NCBI GenBank assembly: GCA_029202405.1
Contig: CP119312.1
Coordinates: forward strand, 253,001-317,000
Source: Candidatus Devosia phytovorans
GTDB lineage: Bacteria; Pseudomonadota; Alphaproteobacteria; Rhizobiales; Devosiaceae
Length of the DNA: 64,000 nucleotides
Direction of reading: 5' to 3'
Shown here: positions 1 through 9,431 of the stretch, piece after piece
Numbering within the stretch: position 1 is the first letter of the stretch
Layout: every line of letters begins with the position of its first letter
The notes under the pieces: generated by a model
Databases searched by the model: none
What the model saw: only the letters and a program-made list of their open reading frames with translations
Told to the model about the DNA's origin: nothing
Program-made: the position numbers and the translations under genes

Positions 1-66
1 GAAACAAGTTTTGACGAGATCATCCGCGCCCATATCGAAGACGAGATGGGCGGTAGGCTTAGCTAG
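1..66 (+). CDS. 3' end of an unidentified gene (partial)
   Basis: The first frame is open from the window edge for 21 codons and ends in TAG at 64-66, reading ETSFDEIIRAHIEDEMGGRLS. Its stop overlaps the stop of the convergent EAL gene through the palindrome CTAG at 63-66, the same arrangement seen at two other convergent pairs here, which supports it being a real gene end. The fragment is too short to name a family. Confidence 0.5.
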   Translation, partial: ETSFDEIIRAHIEDEMGGRLS

Positions 67-1427
67 GCGATGCCGAACTGGTCGAGAGGCACTGGGCGGC
101 CGAACAGGTAACCTTGGAACTGGGTGCAGCCGTTGTTGCGCAGGAAGTCGAACTGTTCCTGCGTCTCGACCCCTTCGGCCAGCACGGCCAGTCCAAGGTC
201 ATTGCCAATCTGGATCACGCTTCTGGCTAGCGCCGCACTGCGCTGGTTGTCCAGCACGTCGCGGACGAAGCTGCGATCGATCTTGAGCTGCTCCAGCGGC
301 AGGCGCTGCAGGTAACCGAGCGAGGAATAGCCGGTGCCGAAATCGTCCAGTGCGGTTCCGATGCCCGCAAGACGAAGAGCGGTCATCTTGGCAATAGCCG
401 GCTCGATCTTGGCGACCATGATGCTTTCGGTCAGTTCCAGCTTGAGCCGCGTCGGGTCGATGGCATGACGGGCGGCAGCCGCAACGACAAATTGCTCGAA
501 GCCAGGGTCGAGAAAGTGGTCGGCGCTGACATTGATAGCGAGCCGCAGGTCCTGCCGGTCGGGATCGCTCCGCCATTGGCCGAGCGTGCGGCAAGCCTGT
601 TCGATAACCCAACTGCCGATCAGCTTCATCAGACCATTCTGCTCGGCGACCGAGATGAATTCGTCGGGCGGGACCAGGCCGCGCTTGGGATGCATCCAGC
701 GCAGCAGGGCCTCTGCGCCAATGGTGCGCCCGTCGCAATCGACCTGTGGCTGATAAAAGAGTTCGAACTGGTTGCCGAGGACCGCAGCCTGCAACTCCCG
801 GACCAGGGCAGATTTTCGGGCCAGTTCGGCCTGCATGGCATAGACGCTGCCAACAAGGATGGTGACCGCAAAAATCGTGTTCAGCCACGAACCAGGAATC
901 CGCACCTGGTCCGGAAGCGGGACCATGCCAGGCAGGGCGAGGGACGTGCTGGCAAAGACCACGAAGGTCACAAGGTTCACGCCGATCATCACCAGTTGCA
1001 GCCGCGATGGTTCGCGGATGTAGTTGATATAGCCGACCAGGGCTGCACTCAGCAGGAAAAGATGGGTGACGCGCGGCGCTGCAGCGTCGGGAATGTCATA
1101 TTTGAGACAGATGATCAGGATGACCACGTAGAAGGTCAATTGCGAGACAATCATCGCCAGCGACAATCGCTGGGCGCGCACAAGCAGCCAGGTGAAGAGG
1201 CAGGCCAGGGCCAGCACACCCTCGATGAAGGCCAGCTCCCACCATTTCATGGCGAGAAGTACACCAAGCCAGAACAGGCTCAGCACGGCCAGGCCAGTAG
1301 TGGCTGTACTGTAAATGGTGCTCATCCGTCGGGAGAGCGTCAGATGGGATGGCTCGGCGCGGCTCAAAAGTTCTTCCCCGGTGTGCAGATTCATCTGCCG
1401 GGTGGGCAGTCTCAACTTGTAGGTCAC
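63..1427 (-). CDS. Membrane-anchored EAL-domain cyclic-di-GMP phosphodiesterase
   Basis: Predicted to hydrolyse cyclic di-GMP at the inner membrane. About six hydrophobic segments occupy residues 35-200 (for example LAVLSLFWLGVLLAMKWW), followed by a full EAL domain from about 210 to 454. The catalytic signature looks intact: EALLRW, ELTES, DDFGTGYSSLG, KIDRSF and EGVET are all readable, so an active enzyme is likely. There is no GGDEF domain. The longest frame starts at a GTG (1427). ATGs at 1394 and 1325 are alternatives; none has a good Shine-Dalgarno, and the first membrane segment follows the 1325 ATG directly, so the start is uncertain. No sensory domain is recognisable, so the input signal is unknown. 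Confidence 0.93.
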   Translation of the reverse strand: MTYKLRLPTRQMNLHTGEELLSRAEPSHLTLSRRMSTIYSTATTGLAVLSLFWLGVLLAMKWWELAFIEGVLALACLFTWLLVRAQRLSLAMIVSQLTFYVVILIICLKYDIPDAAAPRVTHLFLLSAALVGYINYIREPSRLQLVMIGVNLVTFVVFASTSLALPGMVPLPDQVRIPGSWLNTIFAVTILVGSVYAMQAELARKSALVRELQAAVLGNQFELFYQPQVDCDGRTIGAEALLRWMHPKRGLVPPDEFISVAEQNGLMKLIGSWVIEQACRTLGQWRSDPDRQDLRLAINVSADHFLDPGFEQFVVAAAARHAIDPTRLKLELTESIMVAKIEPAIAKMTALRLAGIGTALDDFGTGYSSLGYLQRLPLEQLKIDRSFVRDVLDNQRSAALARSVIQIGNDLGLAVLAEGVETQEQFDFLRNNGCTQFQGYLFGRPVPLDQFGIA

Positions 1428-1593
1428 TGCAGGTCTATAGCGCGCAGAACGCTAAGGTTTTGTTGCTTCGCAGGTGAGTTATCAATTTATTCTGCTGTTT
1501 TCAGCGCCTTTGAAGTAATTTGTGATCTCGCGTTATGATATGGTCAAGCACTCCACCGACTGTGTTGGAAACTGATTAGGGATATTGAGTTAG

Positions 1594-1617
1594 CCTTCCG
1601 GGAATACACCTGGAAGG
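1594..1617 (+). promoter_or_regulatory. Hairpin containing the ribosome binding site of the giant repeat protein gene
   Basis: CCTTCCGGG (1594-1602) can pair with CCTGGAAGG (1609-1617) across a 6-nt AATACA loop, giving nine pairs with one G-U. The right arm holds GGAAGG, the apparent Shine-Dalgarno of the gene starting at 1625. Folding would hide the ribosome binding site, as in translational switches or RNA thermometers. The pairing is seen in the sequence; regulation is inference. Confidence 0.5.
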
Positions 1618-1624
1618 TATTGTA

Positions 1625-4600
1625 ATGCGTACGTATATTTCCGTAGTTACTCTTACAGCTGCTTTGCTTGCTGCTGCGCCGGTCTTGGCTCAATTGGACA
1701 TCGACTTGGGCGGCGATAGTGGCGTTAGCGTTGGTTCGGATAACGGCTCCGAAGCGGATAGTGGCGGTGGCTCGGATAGCGGTTCTTCGGATAGCGGCAG
1801 TTCCGGCGGCAGTGACGGCTCATCCAGCGACAGCGGCAGTTCATCCAGTGACGGTGGAAGTTCGGACAGCGGGGCCACGGAAAACAACTCCAGCGATAAC
1901 GGCTCCAGCCAGCCAGCCAGCAGTGACGGTTCGGGTGCGGAGTCCAACGCAGCACCTTCCGAGAGTAGCGCTCCAGCGGCCACTGCTGCCTCGAACCCCG
2001 CTCCGGCCGACAGCGGGACGGGGCCGAATGGTGGGGCACTGATCCCGCTGGCGACCAGCAGCGCACCTTCCAGCGCCCCGGCCAGTACGCCCACATTGCG
2101 CACGCTCAGCCGAAGCCTCTTGCCGGCCGTCACCCTGCCGCAGGTCACAATCCCACAGGTCACGCTGCCCCAGGTCAGTGTTCCGCAAGTGACGCTGCCG
2201 CAGGTCAACCTGCCTCAGGTTGTGGCTCCCCAAGTGACAATTCCGCAGGTCATCCTGCCCTCGACGCCTGCCATCTCCGTCACCACACCCGTCGCGGCAA
2301 CGGTCGTATCGACCCCGTCGACACCCGCCATTCCGGCGGTGCCGGTGCTGTCGCTGGGCGCCGAAGTCCGCACCGACGCGCTGGTCGATCGCATCCTCAA
2401 TCCGGTGGTCAATACCGTCCTCGATACGGTCAATAACCTGGCCGTGAGCATCGTACCGGTGACCAATCTGGTCAATAACGCCGGTGTCGAGCAGATTGCC
2501 GCGGCACTCCAGAGTAATCCTGACGCGAGAGCGGACCTGCTCAACTCAATCACCTCCAACCCGACGTTGACATCACTGCTGAGCGGGCAGGGGATCGATC
2601 CGGCTGATGTTCTGGCCGTACATGTCGATGGTGCCGGCAATACCGAGCTGGTCGTCGGCAATGGTGCCATCGATCTGGGCAGCCTCGGCGCCGTGACGCA
2701 GAGCGTCCTGGGGCCGGACGGACTGGGTAGCCTGACCGGTGGTCAATTGGCGCAACTCGATGTCGGTGTGCTGACCGAAAGCGAACTGGTCTCGGCTGAT
2801 CTGACGCTTTTGCCCAATGAAGGCCAGCGCGTCGATGCCGTGGTGCGCCTGCTGACGACGGGCACGATCAGCACCACGCCGCCGGCGCCTTCGGGTCCGG
2901 CTCGCATATTTGACATTGCCACGCTTCTGGGCAGCGAAGCCCAGGGCATTCTGGGCGGGGCGCTCGGACCACGGCCGGTCATCACCGACGCTCTCCAGCT
3001 CAGACTCGATGCGCTGGGGATTGATGCCGACCTTGTCGTCGCTATCCGTACGGAAGCGGACGGGACGCTGCGCATTTTCACCGATTCCGCCATTGGAACG
3101 GATGACCACGATGCCGCGATCGGCCTCAGCGGTGATCCATTGCTCGGGCTGACGCAGGTGCAGCTGGCCAGTCTGGATGTCAGCGCGTTGACCGATCGCG
3201 ATCTGGCGCGCATCGATGTGAGTCTGCTGCCCAACGAGCCGCAGCGCCTCGATGCCGTCCTGCGCCTGCTGGCGCAGAACGGGCCTGTCGAGGGTACAAC
3301 CGCAGGTCCGCTGCAAGTGCTCGACCTCCCTGCTCTGATCGGCACGCAGGGGATCGAGGCCGTCCGACAGGCGCTCGGGCTGACCGAGGGCAGCGCGCCT
3401 ATCGACCAACAGCTCGCGGCCCAGTTGCAGTCGCTAGGCATCGACCCAGCCAGCGTGCTCGCCGCGACAACCGATCTGGCCGGCAATGCGCTGATTTTCG
3501 TTGATCCGGCGCTGAGCGCGGTGGCCGCCCTGCCGCAGGAAGCGGCCGGCACGGTCTCCAATGTCGTCAACAACCTGCTGCCCAACCCGCTCGATCCGCT
3601 GGCCGGTTTCACCCAGACGCAGCTTGCCACGCTCAATGTCGGCATTCTGACCGACCAGCAGTTGGCGCAGATCGATCTGCAGGTATTGCCCAATAGCCAG
3701 CAGCGTATCGATGCCGTCGTCCGCCTGCTCGGCCAGACAGCGCCCAGCGGGGCGCCTGCCACCGGCACGCCCCAGTTGATCGATCTCTCGTCCCTGCTGG
3801 GCGCGCAGGGCGTCGACGCGGTGCAACAGGCTTTAGGCCTGCCGGACAGTGCGGCGACGTTGGATGCCGCGCTGACCGCACAGCTGCAATCGCTGGGCAT
3901 CGACCCGGCAACCGTGCTCGCAGCGACGACAGATGCCGCGGGCAATCTGCGCGTGTTCCTCGATCCTCTGCTCACGGCCGTCACTACACCACCTGCGTCT
4001 GGTGGTAGCACCGGCACGCCAAGCCTGCCGGGCCTCGGAACGATCCTCGATCCGCTGGCCGGCCTGACCCAGGGTCAGCTAGCAACGCTCGACATCAGTC
4101 TGCTCACTGACCAGCAGCTGGCGCAGGTCGACCTGCAATTGCTGCCCAACAGCCAGCAGCGCATCGCGGCCGTTATCCGTCTGCTGGGCCAGACGGCGCC
4201 TGCGGGCCAGCCTGCCACGGGTACGCCGCAGTTGATCGATCTCTCGTCCCTGCTGGGCGCGCAGGGCGTCGACGCGGTGCAACAGGCTTTAGGCCTGCCG
4301 GACAGTGCGGCGACGTTGGATGCCGCGCTGACCGCACAACTGCAATCGCTGGGCATCGACCCGGCAACCGTGCTGGCAGCAACGACCGATGCGGCGGGCA
4401 ATCTGCGGGTGTTCATCGATCCTCTCCTCACGGCCATCACCACGCCACCCGCGTCTGGTGGCAGCACCGGCACGCCGAGCCTGCCCGGCCTTGGCACAAT
4501 CCTCGACCCGCTGGCTGGCCTGACACAGGGCCAGTTGGCAACGCTCGACATCGGTCTGCTCACCGACCAGCAGCTGGCGCAGATAGACCTGCAACTGCTG

Positions 4601-7195
4601 CCGAACAGCCAGCAACGCATCTCGGCCGTAATACGTCTGCTGGGACAGACGCCGCCCGCGGGCCAGCCTGCCACCGGCACGCCGCAGTTGGTCGATCTCT
4701 CGTCCCTGCTGGGCGCGCAGGGCCTCGATGCGGTGCGGCAGGCACTTGGCCTGCCCGATAGTCCAGCGGCGCTTGATGCCGCGCTAACCGCGCAGCTGCA
4801 GTCGCTGGGCATCGATCCCGCCACCGTGCTTGCGGCTACGACCGATGCCGCGGGCAATCTGCGGGTGTTCCTCGATCCCCTGCTGACGGCCGCCACTACA
4901 CCGCCTGCCGCCGGTGGCGGCTCAGGCTCGCCGAGCCTGCCCGGTCTCGGCACGATCCTCGACCCGCTTGCCGGCCTCACTCAGGGCCAGTTGGCGACAC
5001 TGGATATCGGTCTGCTCACCGACCAGCAGCTGGCACAGATCGACTTGCAGGTGCTGCCCAACAGCCAACAGCGTATCGCTGCCGTGCTGCGCATCCTCGG
5101 ACAGACGGCCCCTGTTGGCCAGCCGGGCTCCGGCACTGTCGAACTTGTCGATGTGCCGGCCCTGCTGGGTGCGTCGGGCCTCGACGCCGTGCGGCAATAT
5201 CTCGGCCTGCCGCAGGGCGCTGCTCCGATCGATGCCGGCATTGCAGCGCAATTGCAGGCACTGGGTGTCGATATTTCGACGGTGCTCTCGGCGACGACCG
5301 ACAGCCTTGGAAACCTGCGAATCTTCCTTGATCCGTCGATCGACGTTGCCCAGGTGCTTCCCGGCACAGGTGGTGGCAGCGGCAGCGGCGGCTCCGTGCC
5401 GACAACGCCCAGCACGCCGAACCTTCCGTCGATCCCGAGCATCCCCGCATTGCCCGGCAATCTGCTCGATCCGCTGGCCGGTCTGACGCTTGGTCAGCTG
5501 GCAACGCTCGACATCGGCCTGCTGACCGATCAGCAATTGGTGCGGATCGACCTGCAGGTTCTGCCCAATGCGCAGCAGCGTATCGCGGCCGTGCTGCGCT
5601 TACTCGGACAGGTTGCACCGGTGGGCCAGCCGGCTTCGGGCAATGTCGAATTGCTCGACCTGCGCGCCCTGATTGGTGACATCGGCCTTGATGCCGTGCG
5701 GCAATATCTGGGCCTGCCGCAGGGCGGCATCGCGACGCTTGATCCGGCGCTGGTTGCGCAGCTGCAGGCAATGGGCATTGATGTGTCGCGGGTGCTGGTG
5801 GCAACCACGGACCTTGCCGGCAATATCAGGGTGTTCATCGATCCGCTGCTCAGCACCGCCGGGGTGACGCCTCCGGCAGGCGGCACCAACCCACTCGATC
5901 CCCTGGCCGCTCTGACCCAGACCCAGCTTGCCGATCTCGATATTGGCCTGCTGTCCGACCAGGAACTGGCCCATGTCAACTTGCAGCTCCTGCCCAATGA
6001 GCAGCAGCGTCTGGGTGTCATCCTGCGTCTGTTGCAGGGTGGTTCGCGGCCACAGCCTGGGGTGCCTTCGCAGATCACCGGGCCGTTGCAGGCGATCGAC
6101 CTCAACTCACTGCTTGGCAGCTCGTCGCTAGGCCTGGTTACGACACTGCTGCGTGGCACGGGTGATGATCTGCTCGATCTGACGCTCAATCCGGAAATTG
6201 CCGCGCAGATCGGCAGTGCGGGCTTTGCGCTCGACACGGTGGCCGCTGTGCGGATCGCCAGCGATGGTCAGCTGCAAGTCTTCGTTGATCCTGGCTTAAC
6301 GACCAGCGTCGCGAGCATCCCTGGAACCGGTGGTACCGGCGGGACTGGCGGGACGGGTGGCACCAGCGGCACCGGTGGTACGGGTGGCAGCGGGGGTACA
6401 AGTGGCACCGGTGGTACAGGTTCCAATGGTGGTACTGGAGGCACAGGTGGTACGGGTGGATCTGGCGGTGGCGGTGTAACCATACCGACCCCGGTTGGCA
6501 CGGTGACCATTGGCGGCAATGGCACGGGTGGTACGGGTGGCACCGGTACTGTCGGTGGTGGCACGACTGGCACTGGCGGTTCGGGCGGCGGGGGCTCTGG
6601 CTCCGGCGGCACCTCGGGCGGCGTTACCGTCACGATCGGTGGCAATGGCGGGACTTCCGGTCCTGTCAACCAGGTCCCTCCTGGCGGCAATACCGGCACA
6701 GCCGGCAATGGTGGCGGGACCACGACAACACCCACCCGCCCGCCCGTCCGTCCAGTCATCCGCTTCCGGGTGCCCAATGGCAATGACGGTGGCGACTTCT
6801 CGGTCCTTTCAGCGGAGGAGGGATTCGATGATGGCTTGCCAGGCACGGCGGACGGGCAGAATCTCGCTGCTCTCGGTCTCAGCCAGGACGAGATCAGCCT
6901 TTTCGCCGAGCTCGATTGCCCGACCGGTGTCGCCGCCCTGATGCGTGGTCAGGCCGTGGTCCCGGCAACGCTGGTCAAGGCCAGCCATCTCGAACTGGTG
7001 CGTGTCAACGGATGCCAGCAGCAGATCTCCATCGCGGGCGTCGACCGCCTGCGTGGCGCCATCGAAGGCAACGCAGCCCTGGTGGAATCCTTGCTGCAGT
7101 CGGGCATCCCGGTCGACGAGATCATCGGCGCGACGATGGACGGTCCGGTGATCACGCTGTTCGTGGAGCAACCGACCGGCACAGTCGCCGGCTAG
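1625..7195 (+). CDS. Giant secreted repeat protein, possible adhesin or surface/matrix protein
   Basis: 1856 residues; function not recognised. A Sec-type signal peptide (residues 1-22, ending PVLAQ) is followed by a low-complexity Ser/Asp/Gly-rich stretch to about 130. A five-residue LPQVT/IPQVT tandem repeat covers about 165-215. Eight copies of a ~150-residue unit run from about 370 to 1558. Each has a block like LTQGQLATLDIGLLTDQQL and LPNSQQRIAAVIRLLGQ, then a block like LGIDPATVLAATTDAAGNLRVF. A Gly/Thr-rich linker (about 1566-1700) leads to a C-terminal degenerate unit with the only obvious cysteine pair (LDCPTG, VNGCQQ), which could form a disulphide. No membrane anchor, sortase motif or autotransporter barrel is visible. 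Export beyond the periplasm is therefore unproven. Its stop overlaps the hutD stop (CTAG). Confidence 0.85.
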   Translation: MRTYISVVTLTAALLAAAPVLAQLDIDLGGDSGVSVGSDNGSEADSGGGSDSGSSDSGSSGGSDGSSSDSGSSSSDGGSSDSGATENNSSDNGSSQPASSDGSGAESNAAPSESSAPAATAASNPAPADSGTGPNGGALIPLATSSAPSSAPASTPTLRTLSRSLLPAVTLPQVTIPQVTLPQVSVPQVTLPQVNLPQVVAPQVTIPQVILPSTPAISVTTPVAATVVSTPSTPAIPAVPVLSLGAEVRTDALVDRILNPVVNTVLDTVNNLAVSIVPVTNLVNNAGVEQIAAALQSNPDARADLLNSITSNPTLTSLLSGQGIDPADVLAVHVDGAGNTELVVGNGAIDLGSLGAVTQSVLGPDGLGSLTGGQLAQLDVGVLTESELVSADLTLLPNEGQRVDAVVRLLTTGTISTTPPAPSGPARIFDIATLLGSEAQGILGGALGPRPVITDALQLRLDALGIDADLVVAIRTEADGTLRIFTDSAIGTDDHDAAIGLSGDPLLGLTQVQLASLDVSALTDRDLARIDVSLLPNEPQRLDAVLRLLAQNGPVEGTTAGPLQVLDLPALIGTQGIEAVRQALGLTEGSAPIDQQLAAQLQSLGIDPASVLAATTDLAGNALIFVDPALSAVAALPQEAAGTVSNVVNNLLPNPLDPLAGFTQTQLATLNVGILTDQQLAQIDLQVLPNSQQRIDAVVRLLGQTAPSGAPATGTPQLIDLSSLLGAQGVDAVQQALGLPDSAATLDAALTAQLQSLGIDPATVLAATTDAAGNLRVFLDPLLTAVTTPPASGGSTGTPSLPGLGTILDPLAGLTQGQLATLDISLLTDQQLAQVDLQLLPNSQQRIAAVIRLLGQTAPAGQPATGTPQLIDLSSLLGAQGVDAVQQALGLPDSAATLDAALTAQLQSLGIDPATVLAATTDAAGNLRVFIDPLLTAITTPPASGGSTGTPSLPGLGTILDPLAGLTQGQLATLDIGLLTDQQLAQIDLQLLPNSQQRISAVIRLLGQTPPAGQPATGTPQLVDLSSLLGAQGLDAVRQALGLPDSPAALDAALTAQLQSLGIDPATVLAATTDAAGNLRVFLDPLLTAATTPPAAGGGSGSPSLPGLGTILDPLAGLTQGQLATLDIGLLTDQQLAQIDLQVLPNSQQRIAAVLRILGQTAPVGQPGSGTVELVDVPALLGASGLDAVRQYLGLPQGAAPIDAGIAAQLQALGVDISTVLSATTDSLGNLRIFLDPSIDVAQVLPGTGGGSGSGGSVPTTPSTPNLPSIPSIPALPGNLLDPLAGLTLGQLATLDIGLLTDQQLVRIDLQVLPNAQQRIAAVLRLLGQVAPVGQPASGNVELLDLRALIGDIGLDAVRQYLGLPQGGIATLDPALVAQLQAMGIDVSRVLVATTDLAGNIRVFIDPLLSTAGVTPPAGGTNPLDPLAALTQTQLADLDIGLLSDQELAHVNLQLLPNEQQRLGVILRLLQGGSRPQPGVPSQITGPLQAIDLNSLLGSSSLGLVTTLLRGTGDDLLDLTLNPEIAAQIGSAGFALDTVAAVRIASDGQLQVFVDPGLTTSVASIPGTGGTGGTGGTGGTSGTGGTGGSGGTSGTGGTGSNGGTGGTGGTGGSGGGGVTIPTPVGTVTIGGNGTGGTGGTGTVGGGTTGTGGSGGGGSGSGGTSGGVTVTIGGNGGTSGPVNQVPPGGNTGTAGNGGGTTTTPTRPPVRPVIRFRVPNGNDGGDFSVLSAEEGFDDGLPGTADGQNLAALGLSQDEISLFAELDCPTGVAALMRGQAVVPATLVKASHLELVRVNGCQQQISIAGVDRLRGAIEGNAALVESLLQSGIPVDEIIGATMDGPVITLFVEQPTGTVAG
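2732..6298 (+). repeat. Eight tandem ~456-bp coding repeats
   Basis: Units begin at about 2732, 3149, 3608, 4064, 4520, 4976, 5483 and 5912. Spacings are 417, 459, 456, 456, 456, 507 and 429 bp. The middle copies (3608-4976) are exactly 456 bp apart and nearly identical in DNA: the stretch around 3776-3930 matches 4232-4386 almost base for base. Outer copies are more diverged, as expected for expansion or gene conversion from the centre. A second repeat, of GGT/ACC-type Gly-Thr codons, fills 6321-6720. Confidence 0.9.
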
Positions 7196-7761
7196 TAGAC
7201 AGGATCGAATTCGATCAGATGGCAGGGTGTGGCTACGGCCACACCCCATGCCAGTGATGCACCCTGCGCAATGTCGGCCACAGTATCCAGCGGTCCGGCA
7301 TTTATCACCTTACCGTCGAACGCGATCTCCGCCGGTCCGCCGAGGACGATGAAGCTCAGCTGGGCCGTGCCGATGAAGGTGAAGCCCGGATTTACGGTCA
7401 GTCGCAGCATGCGGTGACGAAAATGGCCGCGGCGGGACATGGCATTGAGGTCGGTGGTGTCGCCATCGGTCAAGCGCGCATGGATTGGCGTCTCACCATC
7501 AAAGTCATAGGGCGGCGTTTCGCTCGTCAAGGTGACCGCGTGGTCTGACGTCGACAGATCCATGCCCTTGCCTGCCAGCACCGCGATGGTGCGGTCGATG
7601 CCGGAAAAACTCGAAAATGGTCCCGGCGCACTCACGGTAGCGATGCTGACGCGCCAGAGCAAGCCTACGTCGCCATCGTTGCAAGACGCGACTTCGCGTG
7701 TGACGCCGCCGCCGTTTTTCCACGGGGTGACGGACAGGTCCTCGTAGCGCAACAGGCGCAT
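7192..7761 (-). CDS. hutD: HutD family cupin protein
   Basis: 189 residues beginning MRLLRYEDLSVTPWKNGGGVTREV, the typical HutD opening, with later FSGIDRTIAVLAGKGM and PFDFDGE-like cupin strands. HutD proteins are encoded in many hut operons. In Pseudomonas HutD has been proposed to limit hut expression, and no enzymatic activity is firmly established. It is the last gene of the hutI-H-G-U-D operon, starting 2 bp after the hutU stop, so translational coupling is likely. Its stop overlaps that of the convergent giant repeat gene. Confidence 0.9.
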   Translation of the reverse strand: MRLLRYEDLSVTPWKNGGGVTREVASCNDGDVGLLWRVSIATVSAPGPFSSFSGIDRTIAVLAGKGMDLSTSDHAVTLTSETPPYDFDGETPIHARLTDGDTTDLNAMSRRGHFRHRMLRLTVNPGFTFIGTAQLSFIVLGGPAEIAFDGKVINAGPLDTVADIAQGASLAWGVAVATPCHLIEFDPVY

Positions 7762-7763
7762 GG

Positions 7764-9431
7764 TCAGAGGATCCCGGGAAGATCGAGGCCCTTTTCGCGG
7801 GCCACGTCGAGGGCGATGTCATAGCCCGCATCAGCATGGCGCATGACGCCGGAGGCGGGGTCGTTCCAGAGCACGCGCTCGAGGCGGCGGGCCGCGTCGT
7901 CACTGCCGTCAGCGACGATGACCATGCCGGCGTGCTGGGAAAAGCCCATGCCCACGCCGCCACCGTGATGCAGCGAGACCCAGGTTGCGCCTGACGCTGT
8001 GTTGAGCAGGGCGTTGAGCAGCGGCCAGTCGGAGACAGCGTCGGAGCCGTCTTGCATGGCTTCGGTTTCGCGATTGGGCGAGGCGACGGAGCCGGAGTCG
8101 AGGTGGTCGCGGCCGATGACGATCGGGGCCTTCAGCTCGCCATTGCGGACCATTTCGTTGAAGGCGAGACCGAGGCGGTGACGATCGCCGAGGCCAACCC
8201 AGCAGATGCGGGCGGGCAGGCCCTGGAAGGCGATGCGCTCGCGGGCCATGTCGAGCCAGTTGTGCAGATGGGTATTGCCGGGGGTGAGTTCGCGCACCTT
8301 GGCGTCCGTCTTGTAGATATCCTCCGGATCACCCGACAGGGCAACCCAGCGGAAGGGGCCGACGCCGCGGCAGAACAGCGGGCGGATATAGGCCGGCACG
8401 AAGCCGGGGAAGGCGAAGGCGTTTTCAAGCCCCTCGTCCTTGGCGACCTGGCGGATATTGTTGCCATAGTCGAGGGTCGGCACGCCGGCAACGTGGAAGG
8501 CGACCATGGCCTCGACATGCTCGCGCATCGAGGCGCGGGCGGCCTTTTCGACGGCCTTTGGATCGCTTTCGCGCTTGTCGCGCCATTCGGCCATGCTCCA
8601 GCCCTTGGGCAGGTAGCCGTTGATGGGGTCATGCGCAGAAGTCTGGTCGGTGACGATATCCGGACGGACGCCGCGGCGAACCAGTTCGGGCAGGATATCG
8701 GCGGCATTGCCAAGCAGGCCGACGGACTTGGCTTCTCCGGCTGCAGTCCACTTGTCGATCAGCGCCAGGGCCTCGTCGAGCGTTTCGGCCTTTTCGTCGA
8801 GATAGCGGGTGCGCAGGCGGAAATCGATGGAATCGGGACTGCACTCGACGGCGAGGCAGCAGGCGCCGGCCATGACAGCTGCAAGCGGCTGGGCGCCGCC
8901 CATGCCACCGAGGCCGCCGGTGAGGATCCATTTGCCCTTGAGGCTGCCGTTGTAGTGCTGGCGGCCGGCTTCCACGAAGGTTTCGTAGGTGCCCTGAACG
9001 ATGCCCTGGGTGCCGATATAGATCCAGGAGCCGGCGGTCATCTGGCCATACATGGCCAGGCCCTTCCTATCGAGTTCGTTGAAATGGTCCCAGGTGGCCC
9101 AATGCGGCACTAGGTTGGAATTGGCGATCAGGACGCGCGGTGCATCGGCATGGGTGCGGAAAACGCCGACCGGCTTGCCGGACTGGACGAGCAGGGTCTG
9201 GTCATCATCGAGTTTTTCCAACGCGGCGACGATGCGGTCGAAATCCTGCCATGTCCGCGCGGCGCGGCCGATGCCGCCATAGACCACCAGCTCATTGGGG
9301 TTTTCCGCGACCTCGGGATCGAGATTGTTCATCAGCATGCGCAGGGGGGCTTCGGTGAGCCAGCTTTTTGCCCTCAATTCCGTGCCGCGAGGTGAACGGA
9401 CGACGCGGGTGTTGTGACGGGGATCGGTCAT
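7764..9431 (-). CDS. hutU: Urocanate hydratase (urocanase)
   Basis: Converts urocanate to 4-imidazolone-5-propionate, the second step of histidine degradation, in the cytoplasm with tightly bound NAD+. The 555 residues match the usual size. YGGIGRAARTW near the N terminus, the NAD-binding GGLGGMGGAQPLA, and TDQTSAHDP further on are urocanase signatures. I chose the ATG at 9431 (MTDPRHNTRVV), because the longer open frame upstream is out-of-frame hutG sequence. It overlaps the hutG stop by 4 bp. Confidence 0.97.
   Translation of the reverse strand: MTDPRHNTRVVRSPRGTELRAKSWLTEAPLRMLMNNLDPEVAENPNELVVYGGIGRAARTWQDFDRIVAALEKLDDDQTLLVQSGKPVGVFRTHADAPRVLIANSNLVPHWATWDHFNELDRKGLAMYGQMTAGSWIYIGTQGIVQGTYETFVEAGRQHYNGSLKGKWILTGGLGGMGGAQPLAAVMAGACCLAVECSPDSIDFRLRTRYLDEKAETLDEALALIDKWTAAGEAKSVGLLGNAADILPELVRRGVRPDIVTDQTSAHDPINGYLPKGWSMAEWRDKRESDPKAVEKAARASMREHVEAMVAFHVAGVPTLDYGNNIRQVAKDEGLENAFAFPGFVPAYIRPLFCRGVGPFRWVALSGDPEDIYKTDAKVRELTPGNTHLHNWLDMARERIAFQGLPARICWVGLGDRHRLGLAFNEMVRNGELKAPIVIGRDHLDSGSVASPNRETEAMQDGSDAVSDWPLLNALLNTASGATWVSLHHGGGVGMGFSQHAGMVIVADGSDDAARRLERVLWNDPASGVMRHADAGYDIALDVAREKGLDLPGIL

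Noticed and set aside
465..1538. 357-codon plus-strand frame opposite the EAL gene
   Set aside because: It is antisense to a clear EAL domain protein and its translation is low complexity without motifs.
6321..6720. Possible CRISPR-like short repeats in the Gly/Thr-rich segment
   Set aside because: The repetition is codon-level GGT/ACC low complexity inside an open reading frame, without regular spacers.
8052..9113. 353-codon plus-strand frame opposite hutU
   Set aside because: Antisense shadow of urocanase caused by high GC at third codon positions.
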